Source: JACKOD01 sp041591635
Lineage (GTDB): Bacteria > Pseudomonadota > Gammaproteobacteria > Pseudomonadales > Oleiphilaceae
Length of the DNA: 21,350 nt
Direction of reading: 5' to 3'
NCBI GenBank assembly: GCA_041591635.1
Contig: JBFHRO010000027.1
Coordinates: forward strand, 1 to 21,350
Below, in pieces: positions 14,061 through 21,350 of the stretch; positions within the stretch are counted from its first letter, which is position 1; the number at the start of each line of letters is the position of its first letter. A program made the position numbers and the translations under genes. Under the pieces are notes generated by a model, which saw nothing but the letters and a program-made list of their open reading frames with translations, was not told the origin of the DNA and did no database searches.

Positions 14061-15744
14061 GGATCGCCTCCTCATAACTGAGCGTCACTCCCGGCTCCTT
14101 TTCGTTACGTTTTGCCTTGGGTGCGCCTTCTTTATTCAGCCAGTAGGCGGGGTCACCGGGCTCATTGAGAATCGGCGGGCAGGCCAGTGTCTTGTCGTCA
14201 GCAATCGCTTGCAGTTCTTCATCCACAGCTTCGGCCATCTGGTGCATGGTGGCCTCGACACTGAGTTTGCCCTCTACCGCCCTGGAGACATACTGCCACC
14301 AGAAATTGGACAAACGGGTGTAATCCGGCACATTGGTTCCTGTGGGAGTCCACACATCGCGCCCTTTGCTGCGATAAAACTCCACCAGCCCTCCAAGATA
14401 AGGTGCCTGCGCGGTCATGACGTCGGAGTGAATATCCGAGTGACGAATGGGCGTCAGCCCCACCAGCGTTTTCTTCAACGATACGGTTTTGGAAACACTG
14501 AACTGGGCATACAACCAAGCGGCCTTGCGTCGCTCGGCAGGCGTGTTTTTCAGCAAGGTCCAGGAGCCGGCATCCTGATAGCCCAGCTTCATGCCCGGGT
14601 CCCAATACACGCCCTTGGGCGAGGGCGCCATGCGCCATTTCGGCGTACCATCGGCATTGACCACCGGCAACCCCTTTTGGGTCAACCCCTTGGTAAAGGC
14701 CGTATACCAAAAGATTTGCTGGGCGATATTGCCACGCCCCACCCACTCGCCGGCTTCGGTAAAGGTCAGCCCTTTGGCCGCAGGGGGCGCGTAGCGATCC
14801 AGCCATTGCACAAACTTGTTGACGGCATAAATAGCCGCCGGGCCATCCAGTGCACCGCCGCGTTTGACGCTGGCCCCCACGGGCTGACAGCCAATGACCC
14901 GAATTCCCCATTCATCCACCGGATAGCCGTTGGGCAAGCCCTTGTCACCGGCACCGGCCATCGACAGCCAGGCGTCTGACATGCGCCAGCCCAGCGAGGG
15001 GTCAGTCTTGGCGTAATCCATGTGCCCCCAGACCCGCTGGCCATCAAGCTCTCTGACATGGATGCTGAAAAACTCGGCAATATCCTCGTAGGCAGCCCAG
15101 TTCTGGGGAACGCCCAGTTCGTAGCCATAAATCTCGCGAAACCGTGCCTGCAGCTGCGGCCGGGAAAACCAGTCGTGCCGGTACCAGTACAGATTGGCAA
15201 ATTGCTGATCGGGCAACTGATAGACCTTGCCATCCGGGCCGGTGGTAAAACTCAGACCAATAAAATCGTCCAGGTCCAGCGTGGGCAGGGTGACATCTTT
15301 TCCTTCATCCTCCATAAAAGAGCTAATGGGCACCACTTCACCTGCACGGAAATGATAGCCAATGAGGTCGCTGTCATTGATATAGGCATCGTACAGATTG
15401 ACACCGGTCTGAATCTGGGTCTGCAACTTCTTGATGACGTCGTCTTCACCCGTCAGCTCATGCACCACACGAATACCCGTGAGCTGGGTAAAGGCCTTGG
15501 CCAGCACACTCGACTCGTACTTATGGGTATCGATACGCTCCGACACCACCCGGATCGTAAGCCCGCGATAGGGCTTCGCCGCACTCACAAACCAGCGCAG
15601 CTCTTCCTCCTGCTGGGCACGGGTAAGGGTCGAGGGCTGAAACTCGCTCTCGAGCCATTTTTGCAGTGTGCTTTCCTGTTCCGGCGTAACGCCTGCCTGT
15701 ACCAGTGTGCAAAAAAACGATATCAGCCACAGCCAATTACGCAT
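14047..15744 (-). CDS. Family 1 extracellular solute-binding protein, GlpV-like
   Basis: 565 residues with a short signal peptide (MRNWLWLISFFCTLVQA, cleavage before GVTPEQ). It strongly resembles the binding protein of the rhizobial glycerol ABC importer (GlpV type): YESSVLAKAFTQLTGIRV, NLYDAYINDSDLIG, KVYQLPDQQFANLYWYRHDW, DPSLGWRMSDAWLSMAG, WRMAPSPKGVYWDPGMKLGY and TPTGTNVPDY. The Lys/Glu-rich C-terminal tail (APKAKRNEKEPG) is also usual in this group. Glycerol or a related polyol is therefore a candidate ligand, but not proven. None of the expected permease or ATPase genes is in the window. Instead a second periplasmic binding protein overlaps its 3' end, so coupled production is likely. 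The ATG at 15744 has a weak GGGTAG site. Confidence 0.85.
   Translation of the reverse strand: MRNWLWLISFFCTLVQAGVTPEQESTLQKWLESEFQPSTLTRAQQEEELRWFVSAAKPYRGLTIRVVSERIDTHKYESSVLAKAFTQLTGIRVVHELTGEDDVIKKLQTQIQTGVNLYDAYINDSDLIGYHFRAGEVVPISSFMEDEGKDVTLPTLDLDDFIGLSFTTGPDGKVYQLPDQQFANLYWYRHDWFSRPQLQARFREIYGYELGVPQNWAAYEDIAEFFSIHVRELDGQRVWGHMDYAKTDPSLGWRMSDAWLSMAGAGDKGLPNGYPVDEWGIRVIGCQPVGASVKRGGALDGPAAIYAVNKFVQWLDRYAPPAAKGLTFTEAGEWVGRGNIAQQIFWYTAFTKGLTQKGLPVVNADGTPKWRMAPSPKGVYWDPGMKLGYQDAGSWTLLKNTPAERRKAAWLYAQFSVSKTVSLKKTLVGLTPIRHSDIHSDVMTAQAPYLGGLVEFYRSKGRDVWTPTGTNVPDYTRLSNFWWQYVSRAVEGKLSVEATMHQMAEAVDEELQAIADDKTLACPPILNEPGDPAYWLNKEGAPKAKRNEKEPGVTLSYEEAIRVWN
14067..14072 (-). promoter_or_regulatory. 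Ribosome binding site that fixes the downstream binding-protein start
   Basis: AGGAGG on the minus strand, six bases before the GTG at 14060 and inside the 3' end of the upstream gene. It is a perfect anti-16S match. It decides for the GTG over the ATG at 14075, which immediately precedes it. Confidence 0.7.
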
Positions 15745-15885
15745 AAACTACCCGCTCGAATTGACGTCTGCATCTACAGCATTACCGATGTCTACTTGCT
15801 GCGTGCTTTCATTGACCCGCAACCTTGGCCTTGGGCCACCTTTGCACCTATGCCTACGAGTATAGTCAACCATTAGCATACCAGG

Positions 15886-16455
15886 ATGATCACCACCTTT
15901 ATTTCTGCCCTTTCTGCTTTCTCCCTGATTCTGTTGGCCGAGATGGGGGATAAATCCCAGCTGGTGTGCATGTTGCTCGCCAGCCGTCACCGCGCCTGGC
16001 CCGTCTGGCTTGGAGCCAGTTGTGCCTTTTTGCTCCTGAACGCCATGGCCGTGATGTTCGGCAGCACTGTCGCGCAGGCGGTACCCCATACCTGGCTTGG
16101 CCTGTTTGCGGCGGCATTGTTTGCCTTTTTTGGCATCAAAAGCTTGCTGAGCCGGCCTGAGGCACAGGGAGAGATCGCCGAAATGCCACAACAGAGCGTC
16201 TTTTTTACGGCCTTCACGATGATTTTTATGGCCGAACTGGGTGACAAAACCCAGATCACCATTGCCGCGCTAAGTACCACTCAAGACACGCTGGCCGTAT
16301 TTGTTGGCGCCAGTCTGGCCCTGATGCTCACCAGCTTGCTCGGCATCGTTGCCGGCCGCTGGCTGACACAACATATGGACACCCTGTGGCTAACCCGAAT
16401 CAGCGGCGTATTATTCCTGGCCTTTGCTCTCTGGCTGGTCATTGACTTGTTCTGA
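15886..16455 (+). CDS. TMEM165/GDT1 family cation transporter (MneA-like)
   Basis: 189 residues with six TM segments. Two copies of the family signature E-x-G-D-K-S/T are present, EMGDKS at residue 19 and ELGDKT at residue 117, in inverted-repeat halves. The family (UPF0016) exports Mn2+ or exchanges Ca2+/Mn2+ for H+ in the inner membrane. A bacterial role in manganese efflux (MneA) is established for Vibrio; here it is inference. The ATG at 15886 follows AGG in accagg. A TATAGT -10-like box is at 15861-15866, without a convincing -35. No yybP-ykoY-type manganese riboswitch is evident in the 140-bp upstream region, but I could not fold it. Confidence 0.92.
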   Translation: MITTFISALSAFSLILLAEMGDKSQLVCMLLASRHRAWPVWLGASCAFLLLNAMAVMFGSTVAQAVPHTWLGLFAAALFAFFGIKSLLSRPEAQGEIAEMPQQSVFFTAFTMIFMAELGDKTQITIAALSTTQDTLAVFVGASLALMLTSLLGIVAGRWLTQHMDTLWLTRISGVLFLAFALWLVIDLF

Positions 16456-16523
16456 CAAGCCCCCCGGAAAGCCGCTGGCGAAAAAATATTCTAATTTGCT
16501 GGATTTTTGTGCCCGGTCAAACC

Positions 16524-16529
16524 TATGAT
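16524..16529 (+). promoter_or_regulatory. Possible -10 box upstream of the MerR gene
   Basis: TATGAT with a poor GGATTT -35 at 17 bases. Transcription would start near 16536 and include the MerR gene. MerR autoregulated promoters usually have longer spacers, so this is weak. Confidence 0.25.
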
Positions 16530-16619
16530 TAGCTACCAGACGACTCCATGGTTTCGGCATACCGGAATCACTCTGACGCGCATCGTCGCCACGCTTACAT
16601 TGCAGGTTCGCATAAACAC

Positions 16620-17159
16620 ATGGCACATATCCCGCTCAAAATTACTATGCAAGCCAGCCAGCTGGCCCGTCGGGCTGGCGTTCCCGTGGATACCGTCCGC
16701 TTTTACACCAAGCAGGGGCTCCTTAAACCCGCCCGCAATCCGCGCAATGGCTACCAGATGTACGACCGCGAGGACTATCAGCGCCTGGTGTTTGCCCGCA
16801 AGGCACGCCAACTGGGATTCAGCCTCAAGGATATCCACGAGATTCTCAACCAGGCCGAGCAAAAAAACAGCCCTTGCCCCATGGTGCGCGAGCTGTTCGA
16901 ACGCCATCTGGAACAGGTCGAGCAGCAGTTACTCGAACTCAAGTCGCTGCGCGAGCGCATGCGTGCCGCCCTGGCCGCCTGGGAAACCATGCCCGACGGC
17001 GCGCCAGACAGTGAAACCATCTGCCAGCTGATCGAACGCTGGGATGAATTCTCCTTGCCCGCCGAACTTGCCAATGATCCCTGCTGCTCGCTTAAAAAGG
17101 AGCTTATCGGTGAAACCAGCGCCGCAATCCCTCCCACCGACCCTCACAATCTGACCTGA
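16620..17159 (+). CDS. MerR-family regulator, cysteine-rich, probably metal-responsive
   Basis: 179 residues. An N-terminal winged helix-turn-helix (MQASQLARRAGVPVDTVRFYTKQGLL, broken by the usual NGYQMYDREDYQRLVFARKARQLGF second half) is followed by a dimerisation coiled coil (about 95-130). Cys86 in SPCPMVRE lies where metal-sensing MerR proteins place their first ligand, and Cys135, Cys155 and Cys156 follow. The first three-cysteine pattern suits a thiophilic metal sensor (Cu, Cd, Pb or Hg) though the exact ligand set of CueR or PbrR is not reproduced. Start codons at 16548, 16620 and 16647 are possible; 16620 keeps a normal MerR N-terminus. The CopG gene begins 15 bp after its stop in the same direction, unlike the usual divergent layout, so copper is the likely signal. 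Confidence 0.85.
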   Translation: MAHIPLKITMQASQLARRAGVPVDTVRFYTKQGLLKPARNPRNGYQMYDREDYQRLVFARKARQLGFSLKDIHEILNQAEQKNSPCPMVRELFERHLEQVEQQLLELKSLRERMRAALAAWETMPDGAPDSETICQLIERWDEFSLPAELANDPCCSLKKELIGETSAAIPPTDPHNLT

Positions 17160-17174
17160 GAAGAGAGCCCCCTT

Positions 17175-17714
17175 ATGCAGCGCACCCGACCCGCCCGACA
17201 CGCCCGATCAACACGCCGATTCAGCACCGGGATGATGCTGTGCGTTGCACTCGGCACCTTTGGCACACCCGTCCTGGGGGGCGATGTTGAAGACGCCAGC
17301 GTTGCGCCACGCCCGGATTCAGCCGCCTCGGTGCAGCGGCACATAGAGGTGTACAAAACGCCCTGGTGTGGCTGCTGTGGCGACTGGGTGGATCACCTGC
17401 GCGCCAAGGGCTTTGAGGTTCGCGTTCAGGATCAGGGCAGTCTGGATGCCATCAAGGAAAAAGGTGGCATCACCCCTGCGCTCGCCTCCTGTCACACGGC
17501 CTTTATCGATGGCTATGTCATTGAAGGGCATGTACCGGCCGGCGATATCGATCGACTGCTGCAGGAGCGGCCTGCCATCAAGGGCCTTACCGTACCCGGT
17601 ATGCCGGCCGGGAAAAACGTGCCCGGCATGGAAGTCAATGACCGCACTGCCACCTACGATGTGCTGGCCATTCAACCCGATGGCAGCACCCGCCTGTGGC
17701 AACACTACGAGTAG
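17175..17714 (+). CDS. CopG-like copper protein (DUF411 domain)
   Basis: 179 residues. An N-terminal signal-like segment (RRFSTGMMLCVALGTFGTPVLG) shows two Arg followed by Phe, which hints at Tat export but does not fit the full motif, so Sec is equally possible. The mature part carries the DUF411 features: TPWCGCCGDWVDHL with Cys65, Cys67 and Cys68, SCHTAFIDGYVIEGHVPAGDI with Cys106-His107, and KGLTVPGMPAG ending in PGMEV. In Pseudomonas CopG, a DUF411 protein, these cysteines bind a copper cluster. A periplasmic role in copper handling or oxidation-state control is therefore expected. The start at 17175 follows AGAG by nine bases. It lies 15 bp after the MerR gene, and the next gene begins 75 bp later. 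Confidence 0.92.
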   Translation: MQRTRPARHARSTRRFSTGMMLCVALGTFGTPVLGGDVEDASVAPRPDSAASVQRHIEVYKTPWCGCCGDWVDHLRAKGFEVRVQDQGSLDAIKEKGGITPALASCHTAFIDGYVIEGHVPAGDIDRLLQERPAIKGLTVPGMPAGKNVPGMEVNDRTATYDVLAIQPDGSTRLWQHYE

Positions 17715-17752
17715 CCCCGGCCGATCGCCCTCCTTCAAATGATTTACTTGTC

Positions 17753-17758
17753 TATACT
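17753..17758 (+). promoter_or_regulatory. Possible -10 box upstream of the MASE1 kinase
   Basis: TATACT, a near-consensus -10, in the gap before the GTG at 17790. The -35 position is poor (CTCCTT at 17 bases), so an activator may be needed or the site may be fortuitous. Confidence 0.3.
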
Positions 17759-17789
17759 TAGCGTCACCCCAGGCTGACAGGTAGTTTCT

Positions 17790-20570
17790 GTGCTCGTTTC
17801 CCCCGCTCCCAAGGCTGTTGCGGTTGTTGTGGCCACAGCCCTTGCCTACTTTCTTTGTGCCAAGCTCGGACTGGCATTTGCCATCTCACCGGGCTTTGCC
17901 AGCGCCATCTGGCCTGCCGCCGGCGTTGCGATCGCCTTCGTTCTGACTTACGGCAATCCCGCCATCGCCGGAATCTTTCTGGGCTCTTTTGCCGCCAACC
18001 TGTCGGTCGAAGCCCAGCCATTATGGCAACTGGCCCCGCACCAGCTCCTGCTGCCTGCCGGAATTGCCCTTGGCTCCTGCCTGCAGGCCAAAGTGGCGCA
18101 ATGCCTTACCCGCAGCATCATTGCAAAAGACCCGTATCTTCACAGCATTCATCATATTCTGCGATTCGTGTTTGTAGCCGGCCCCCTGAGTTGCCTGGTG
18201 GCCGCCACCATAGGCGCAGGCCTGCTGGCGTTGCTCAAGGATCTGACACCTGGCGACACAGGATTCGTGTTTCTCGTCTGGTGGATTGGAGACTCGCTGG
18301 GGGTCACCATGTTCGCCCCCGCCCTGCTACTCCTGTTCGCTGCCACAAACCCGCACCACAGTGCACGTCGCACCTGGCAAGTCGCGGTTCCATCACTGAT
18401 TGTTTTCAGTTTGATTTCAGGCTTCTTTGTGCTCACCCGCGATCAGCACCGCCAAAGCACCGAACACAGGTTTGCAGAAGACGCGGCACAACTCATTCGT
18501 GCCTTTGAGCATTTTCGGGATCGTACCTATCACTCCCTGCACTCCCTCAGTGCCCTGTATCGCAGCAGTGTGTTTGTCTCCCGGGAGGAATTCGGCCTTT
18601 TTTCCCAGCACCTGTTACTGGCAAACCGGGCCATAGATACGCTGGCATGGATACCCCGAATCCATGAAAACCAAACCGACATTTTCGAGAAAAACGCCCA
18701 CAACGAAGGGCTGGTTCGTTTCCAAATCAAAAACCTCACCGAGGGCGCAGACAAGCAAGCCACACCACAAGGGCCACGTTTCCCCATCTATTACGCCGAA
18801 CCCACTGCCAAGCGGCTTTCGCTGCTGGGTTTGGACCTTGGTTCCGACGCCGATCTGCGCCTGCGACTGCTGCAGTCGGCGCGCAGCGGCGCCAGTATCT
18901 CAATCCCCTGGGCCGGCTGGCTCGAGCAGTCCAGCGGCCAGCAACAAGGCTTTGCCACTGTCAGCCCGGTCTACCAGAGCGGCGTGGGTGAACGCTCGAC
19001 CCTTGAAGCGCGTGAACGCGAAGCACGGCTCGAAGGTTTTTTGCTGATCACCGGCACCCTCAGCTCAAGCTTTGATCGCCTGTTGCTGCAACCCGGACTG
19101 CAACATCTGGGGTTAAAAATCCTGACGCAGACCCATGAGCAACCCCGCGTGCTCTACCAGTCTCCCGACTGGCAAGCAGGCAACGCCAAACTGCAGCAGC
19201 ACTTTGAGGTTTTCGGTAGTCAGTGGACCTTGCTGATTCGCCCGCTCGACAGCTTCTATCAGGCCCACAAAGACTGGGGCAGCTGGCTGGTGATGATTGC
19301 CGGCGCCCTGCTGGGAACCCTCAGCCAGATTTTTCTGCTCACGCTCACCGGCTTCAATCAACGCCTGGGTCAGGAAATCGAGCGCAAAACCGGCCAGTTA
19401 CAGCAAGCACTTGATGAAGCCGCGTATGCCAGCCGGCTAAAAAGCCAGTTTCTGGCAAACATGAGCCACGAAATACGCACTCCGCTCAATGCCATCGTGG
19501 GCTTTACCGAACTGGGTCTGAAGAAATGCCAGGAAGCACTTTCCCGGGACTACTTTCAGCGGGTTCAAACCGCCTCGCGCGTTTTGCTGGATATCGTCAA
19601 CGACATCCTCGATATCTCCCGCATTGAAGCCGGCAAGCTGTCAATCCAGGCAACACCGTTCACCCTCTCAAGCCTGCTTGACGAGGTGAATGTCATTTTC
19701 AGTCACATGGCCCAGGCAAAAGATATTGATTTTCAGATTGAGTGTGTACCGGGAACGCCCAACCAGTGGATAGGAGATCCGGTTCGCATCAAGCAGGTGT
19801 TGCTGAATCTGTGCGGTAACGGGGTGAAGTTTACCGATAGGGGCAAGGTACGGGTGCTGATCAAAGGCTGGCAAGAGGCGGCGGCGCCCAAAGGCCTGGA
19901 AATCTGCGTCATGGATACCGGTGTGGGCATTGGCTCTGAACAGGCCGGGCGCTTGTTTCAGCCCTTTGTGCAAGCCGACAACTCCTCTACCCGGCGTTTT
20001 GGTGGTGCGGGCCTGGGGCTTTCCATCGTGAAAAACCTCTGCCAGTTGATGGGAGGCGATGTCCGGGTTGAGAGTATGCTCGGCCACGGCAGCCGCTTTA
20101 CGGCCACCGTCGCCTGCAGCCCCGTTGCCGAACCCTCGGCCCCCGCAGCGGCGCCTGCGCGCTCCCACCCCTCGCCGGCCCCGGAGCTTGCCGGTCATCG
20201 CGTTCTTGTGGCAGAAGATGTGAAGATCAATCAAAGCCTTGTCGAAGCCCTCCTGGCCGACATGAAAATCACCTGTGTGCTGGTCGACGATGGCGCCGCC
20301 GTGCTGGAACGCCTGGCCACCGACCCCGACATTGACCTGGTACTCATGGATATCCAGATGCCGGTGATGAATGGCTACGATGCCGCCAAAATGATTCGTC
20401 ATACCTACGGTAACAAGCTGCCCGTTATCGCCCTGTCGGCCAACGTGACCCACGAAGACCGGCATCAGGCACTCAACGCCGGCATGAACGACATTCTCGC
20501 CAAGCCCCTGGATCCAGAGGCCTTGCAGCAGATGCTGTGCAAGTATCTTGCCCCCGGTACCCTGTCGTAA
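17790..20570 (+). CDS. MASE1-CHASE hybrid histidine kinase
   Basis: 926 residues. A MASE1 membrane domain (about 1-210, several TMs, starting VVVATALAYFLCAKLGLAFAI) is followed by a periplasmic CHASE ligand domain (about 225-490), showing DTLAWIPRI, FPIYYAEPTAKR and GLDLGSD. A TM at about 497-517 leads into a short coiled coil. The kinase core has His560 in NMSHEIRTPLNAIVGF, then NLCGNGVKFT, DTGVGIG and GGAGLGLS. An Ala/Pro-rich linker precedes a full receiver (about 795-915) with Asp854 and Lys905. CHASE domains bind small molecules such as cytokinin-like ligands in plants, but the bacterial ligand is unknown. The start is a GTG with GGTAG five bases upstream. It has no partner regulator beside it. 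The gene is 75 bp from the CopG gene, too far to be certain of cotranscription. Confidence 0.92.
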   Translation: MLVSPAPKAVAVVVATALAYFLCAKLGLAFAISPGFASAIWPAAGVAIAFVLTYGNPAIAGIFLGSFAANLSVEAQPLWQLAPHQLLLPAGIALGSCLQAKVAQCLTRSIIAKDPYLHSIHHILRFVFVAGPLSCLVAATIGAGLLALLKDLTPGDTGFVFLVWWIGDSLGVTMFAPALLLLFAATNPHHSARRTWQVAVPSLIVFSLISGFFVLTRDQHRQSTEHRFAEDAAQLIRAFEHFRDRTYHSLHSLSALYRSSVFVSREEFGLFSQHLLLANRAIDTLAWIPRIHENQTDIFEKNAHNEGLVRFQIKNLTEGADKQATPQGPRFPIYYAEPTAKRLSLLGLDLGSDADLRLRLLQSARSGASISIPWAGWLEQSSGQQQGFATVSPVYQSGVGERSTLEAREREARLEGFLLITGTLSSSFDRLLLQPGLQHLGLKILTQTHEQPRVLYQSPDWQAGNAKLQQHFEVFGSQWTLLIRPLDSFYQAHKDWGSWLVMIAGALLGTLSQIFLLTLTGFNQRLGQEIERKTGQLQQALDEAAYASRLKSQFLANMSHEIRTPLNAIVGFTELGLKKCQEALSRDYFQRVQTASRVLLDIVNDILDISRIEAGKLSIQATPFTLSSLLDEVNVIFSHMAQAKDIDFQIECVPGTPNQWIGDPVRIKQVLLNLCGNGVKFTDRGKVRVLIKGWQEAAAPKGLEICVMDTGVGIGSEQAGRLFQPFVQADNSSTRRFGGAGLGLSIVKNLCQLMGGDVRVESMLGHGSRFTATVACSPVAEPSAPAAAPARSHPSPAPELAGHRVLVAEDVKINQSLVEALLADMKITCVLVDDGAAVLERLATDPDIDLVLMDIQMPVMNGYDAAKMIRHTYGNKLPVIALSANVTHEDRHQALNAGMNDILAKPLDPEALQQMLCKYLAPGTLS

Positions 20571-20571
20571 A

Positions 20572-20586
20572 ACCCGGGACCCGGGT
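20572..20586. repeat. Perfect palindrome ACCCGGG-a-CCCGGGT
   Basis: A 7-bp inverted repeat with a 1-base centre, directly after the kinase stop. The loop is too short to fold as an RNA hairpin with a full stem, though a 5-bp stem could form. No T-run follows. It could be a DNA-binding site for a dimeric regulator. Confidence 0.35.
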
Positions 20587-20621
20587 GCCCGCAACCGGCA
20601 TTCGCGCACGGGTCAAAGCCG

Positions 20622-20651
20622 TTAGTAAAGGCTTGGGGCTTGGGGTATCAT
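20622..20651 (+). promoter_or_regulatory. Probable promoter of the exoribonuclease gene
   Basis: TTAGTA, 18 bases and TATCAT, about 95 bases before the ATG at 20745. The -10 is good and the -35 moderate. A short open frame starting inside this -10 (20650-20766) overlaps the gene start by 22 bases. Confidence 0.35.
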
Positions 20652-20744
20652 GTCGCCCACATTGAAAAGACCCGTACGCCACCTCCCTGATCTCCTCGCC
20701 TCGCCGCCCGCGACAGGCCATTACTTCGGATACCGCGACATTCC

Positions 20745-21350
20745 ATGCTTAAACCAGACGCGTTAAATCAACTCAAGCAACTGAAAAAAGACATTCAGGA
20801 CAGCCGGCGGCTTGACCATGGCATCATCAAGGGTACGCCAAGCCGCTTCGGTTTCGTGACACTCGCCTCCGATGGACGCGACATTTATGTGTCGGCCGAA
20901 GAAATGCAAAAGGTCTTCCCCGGCGACCAGGTCGAGGTCGAACTGCACAGCGACGATAGCGGCAAGGATTACGCCAGCATTATCAAACTGATTCGCTCCC
21001 CGCTGCATCAATTCAATGGCCGTTATGTCGTCAAAGGCAATGCCCACTTTGTCGAACCCGATGTGCCCGGCTTGTCGCGCTGGCTGTTCTTGCCACCCGA
21101 CAAGCGCCGCAAGGCCAAAGAGGGTGACTATCTGGTGTGCCATGTCTGCCAGCATCCGATTCGCTCTGGCAAACCGCAGGCCGCCGTACTTCAGATCCTG
21201 GGCAATGCCGACACCCTGGGTATTGAACGCACCTATGTGATTCACAAATATGGCCTGGAAACCGAGTGGGATAAAGACAGCCAAACCCAGGCCAACGCCC
21301 TCGATGAGCCGCTGATAGCAACTCAGGCAAGCACACGCCAGGACGCCCGC
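20745..21350 (+). CDS. RNase II-family 3'-5' exoribonuclease, N-terminal part
   Basis: The frame is open from ATG 20745 to the end of the window (202 codons, no stop), so the gene continues to the right. The start MLKPDALNQLKQLKKDIQDSRRLDHGIIKGTPSRFGFVTL, the GDQVEVEL strand and VVKGNAHFVEPDVPGLSRWLF resemble the N-terminal cold-shock-type RNA-binding domains of pseudomonad exoribonuclease II/VacB proteins. The catalytic RNB domain lies outside the window, so RNase II versus RNase R cannot be decided; the helix-turn-helix start typical of RNase R is not seen. It would degrade mRNA in the cytosol. The ATG has no clear ribosome site. Confidence 0.8.
   Translation, partial: MLKPDALNQLKQLKKDIQDSRRLDHGIIKGTPSRFGFVTLASDGRDIYVSAEEMQKVFPGDQVEVELHSDDSGKDYASIIKLIRSPLHQFNGRYVVKGNAHFVEPDVPGLSRWLFLPPDKRRKAKEGDYLVCHVCQHPIRSGKPQAAVLQILGNADTLGIERTYVIHKYGLETEWDKDSQTQANALDEPLIATQASTRQDAR

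Noticed and set aside
13311..14075. ATG at 14075 as the start of the family 3 binding protein
   Set aside because: It has no ribosome site, while the AGGAGG at 14067-14072 serves the GTG at 14060, and the shorter product still has a full signal peptide.
14011..14979. Plus-strand frame of 322 aa opposite the GlpV-like gene
   Set aside because: It is a shadow frame, and its Pro/Arg/His/Gly-rich composition is not protein-like. The minus-strand binding-protein gene explains the region.
15745..15885. Manganese riboswitch (yybP-ykoY type) before the TMEM165/GDT1 gene
   Set aside because: No recognisable conserved core elements are visible in the 140-bp gap. A covariance-model search would be needed to be sure.
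20650..20766. 38-codon frame overlapping the exoribonuclease start
   Set aside because: Its ATG lies inside the best -10 box found, and Pro/Arg-rich composition suggests chance. It is kept only as a possible upstream ORF if transcription starts further upstream.

Overview
The window looks like a chromosomal segment of a GC-rich gammaproteobacterium. FolX, the YccU-type CoA-binding protein and the RNase II-family protein read like E. coli or Pseudomonas relatives. Much of the rest is signalling and envelope genes (hybrid kinases, HD-GYP, TMEM165/GDT1, orphan solute-binding proteins). No mobile element, CRISPR array, tRNA or rRNA gene was seen. Species cannot be assigned from sequence alone.

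Layout. (1) 1-305 is odd. The minus strand of about 1-135 encodes a piece of an apolipoprotein N-acyltransferase-like domain. From about 135 the plus strand encodes the C-terminal tail of a chemoreceptor-like coiled-coil protein, so this is a chimeric join. (2) 359-1267 (-) is a MEST-like alpha/beta hydrolase. (3) 1574-1863 holds a very good sigma-28 (FliA) promoter match followed by an unrecognised 56-residue protein. (4) 2077-3484 is a compact folE-folX-yccU-like operon (pterin synthesis plus CoA-binding protein). (5) 3675-7094 is a large membrane-bound hybrid histidine kinase with one degenerate and one intact receiver. (6) 7095-7664 is an AT-rich, palindrome-rich region with a doubtful tiny ORF and two strong hairpins. 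(7) 7665-9947 (-) is an RND/MMPL exporter, divergent from (8) an HD-GYP c-di-GMP phosphodiesterase, an AEC-family carrier and a hemolysin III/PAQR protein. (9) 13311-15744 (-) is a pair of periplasmic binding proteins with overlapping genes and no permease in view. (10) 15886-17714 (+) holds a TMEM165/GDT1 cation transporter, a cysteine-rich MerR regulator and a CopG (DUF411) copper protein. (11) 17790-20570 is a MASE1-CHASE hybrid histidine kinase. (12) 20745-end is the N-terminal part of an RNase II-family exoribonuclease.

How they fit together. FolE and FolX are successive enzymes on the tetrahydromonapterin route. MerR and CopG are 15 bp apart and are probably a metal-responsive unit. The two hybrid kinases have no response regulator gene beside them and are likely orphan phosphorelay inputs. 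All three convergent gene ends carry long GC-rich stem-loops without a clear U-tract, which may be this genome's usual 3' end style. No clearly new multigene system was found. The strongest leads are the FliA-promoter small protein, the permease-less binding-protein pair and the chimeric left edge.
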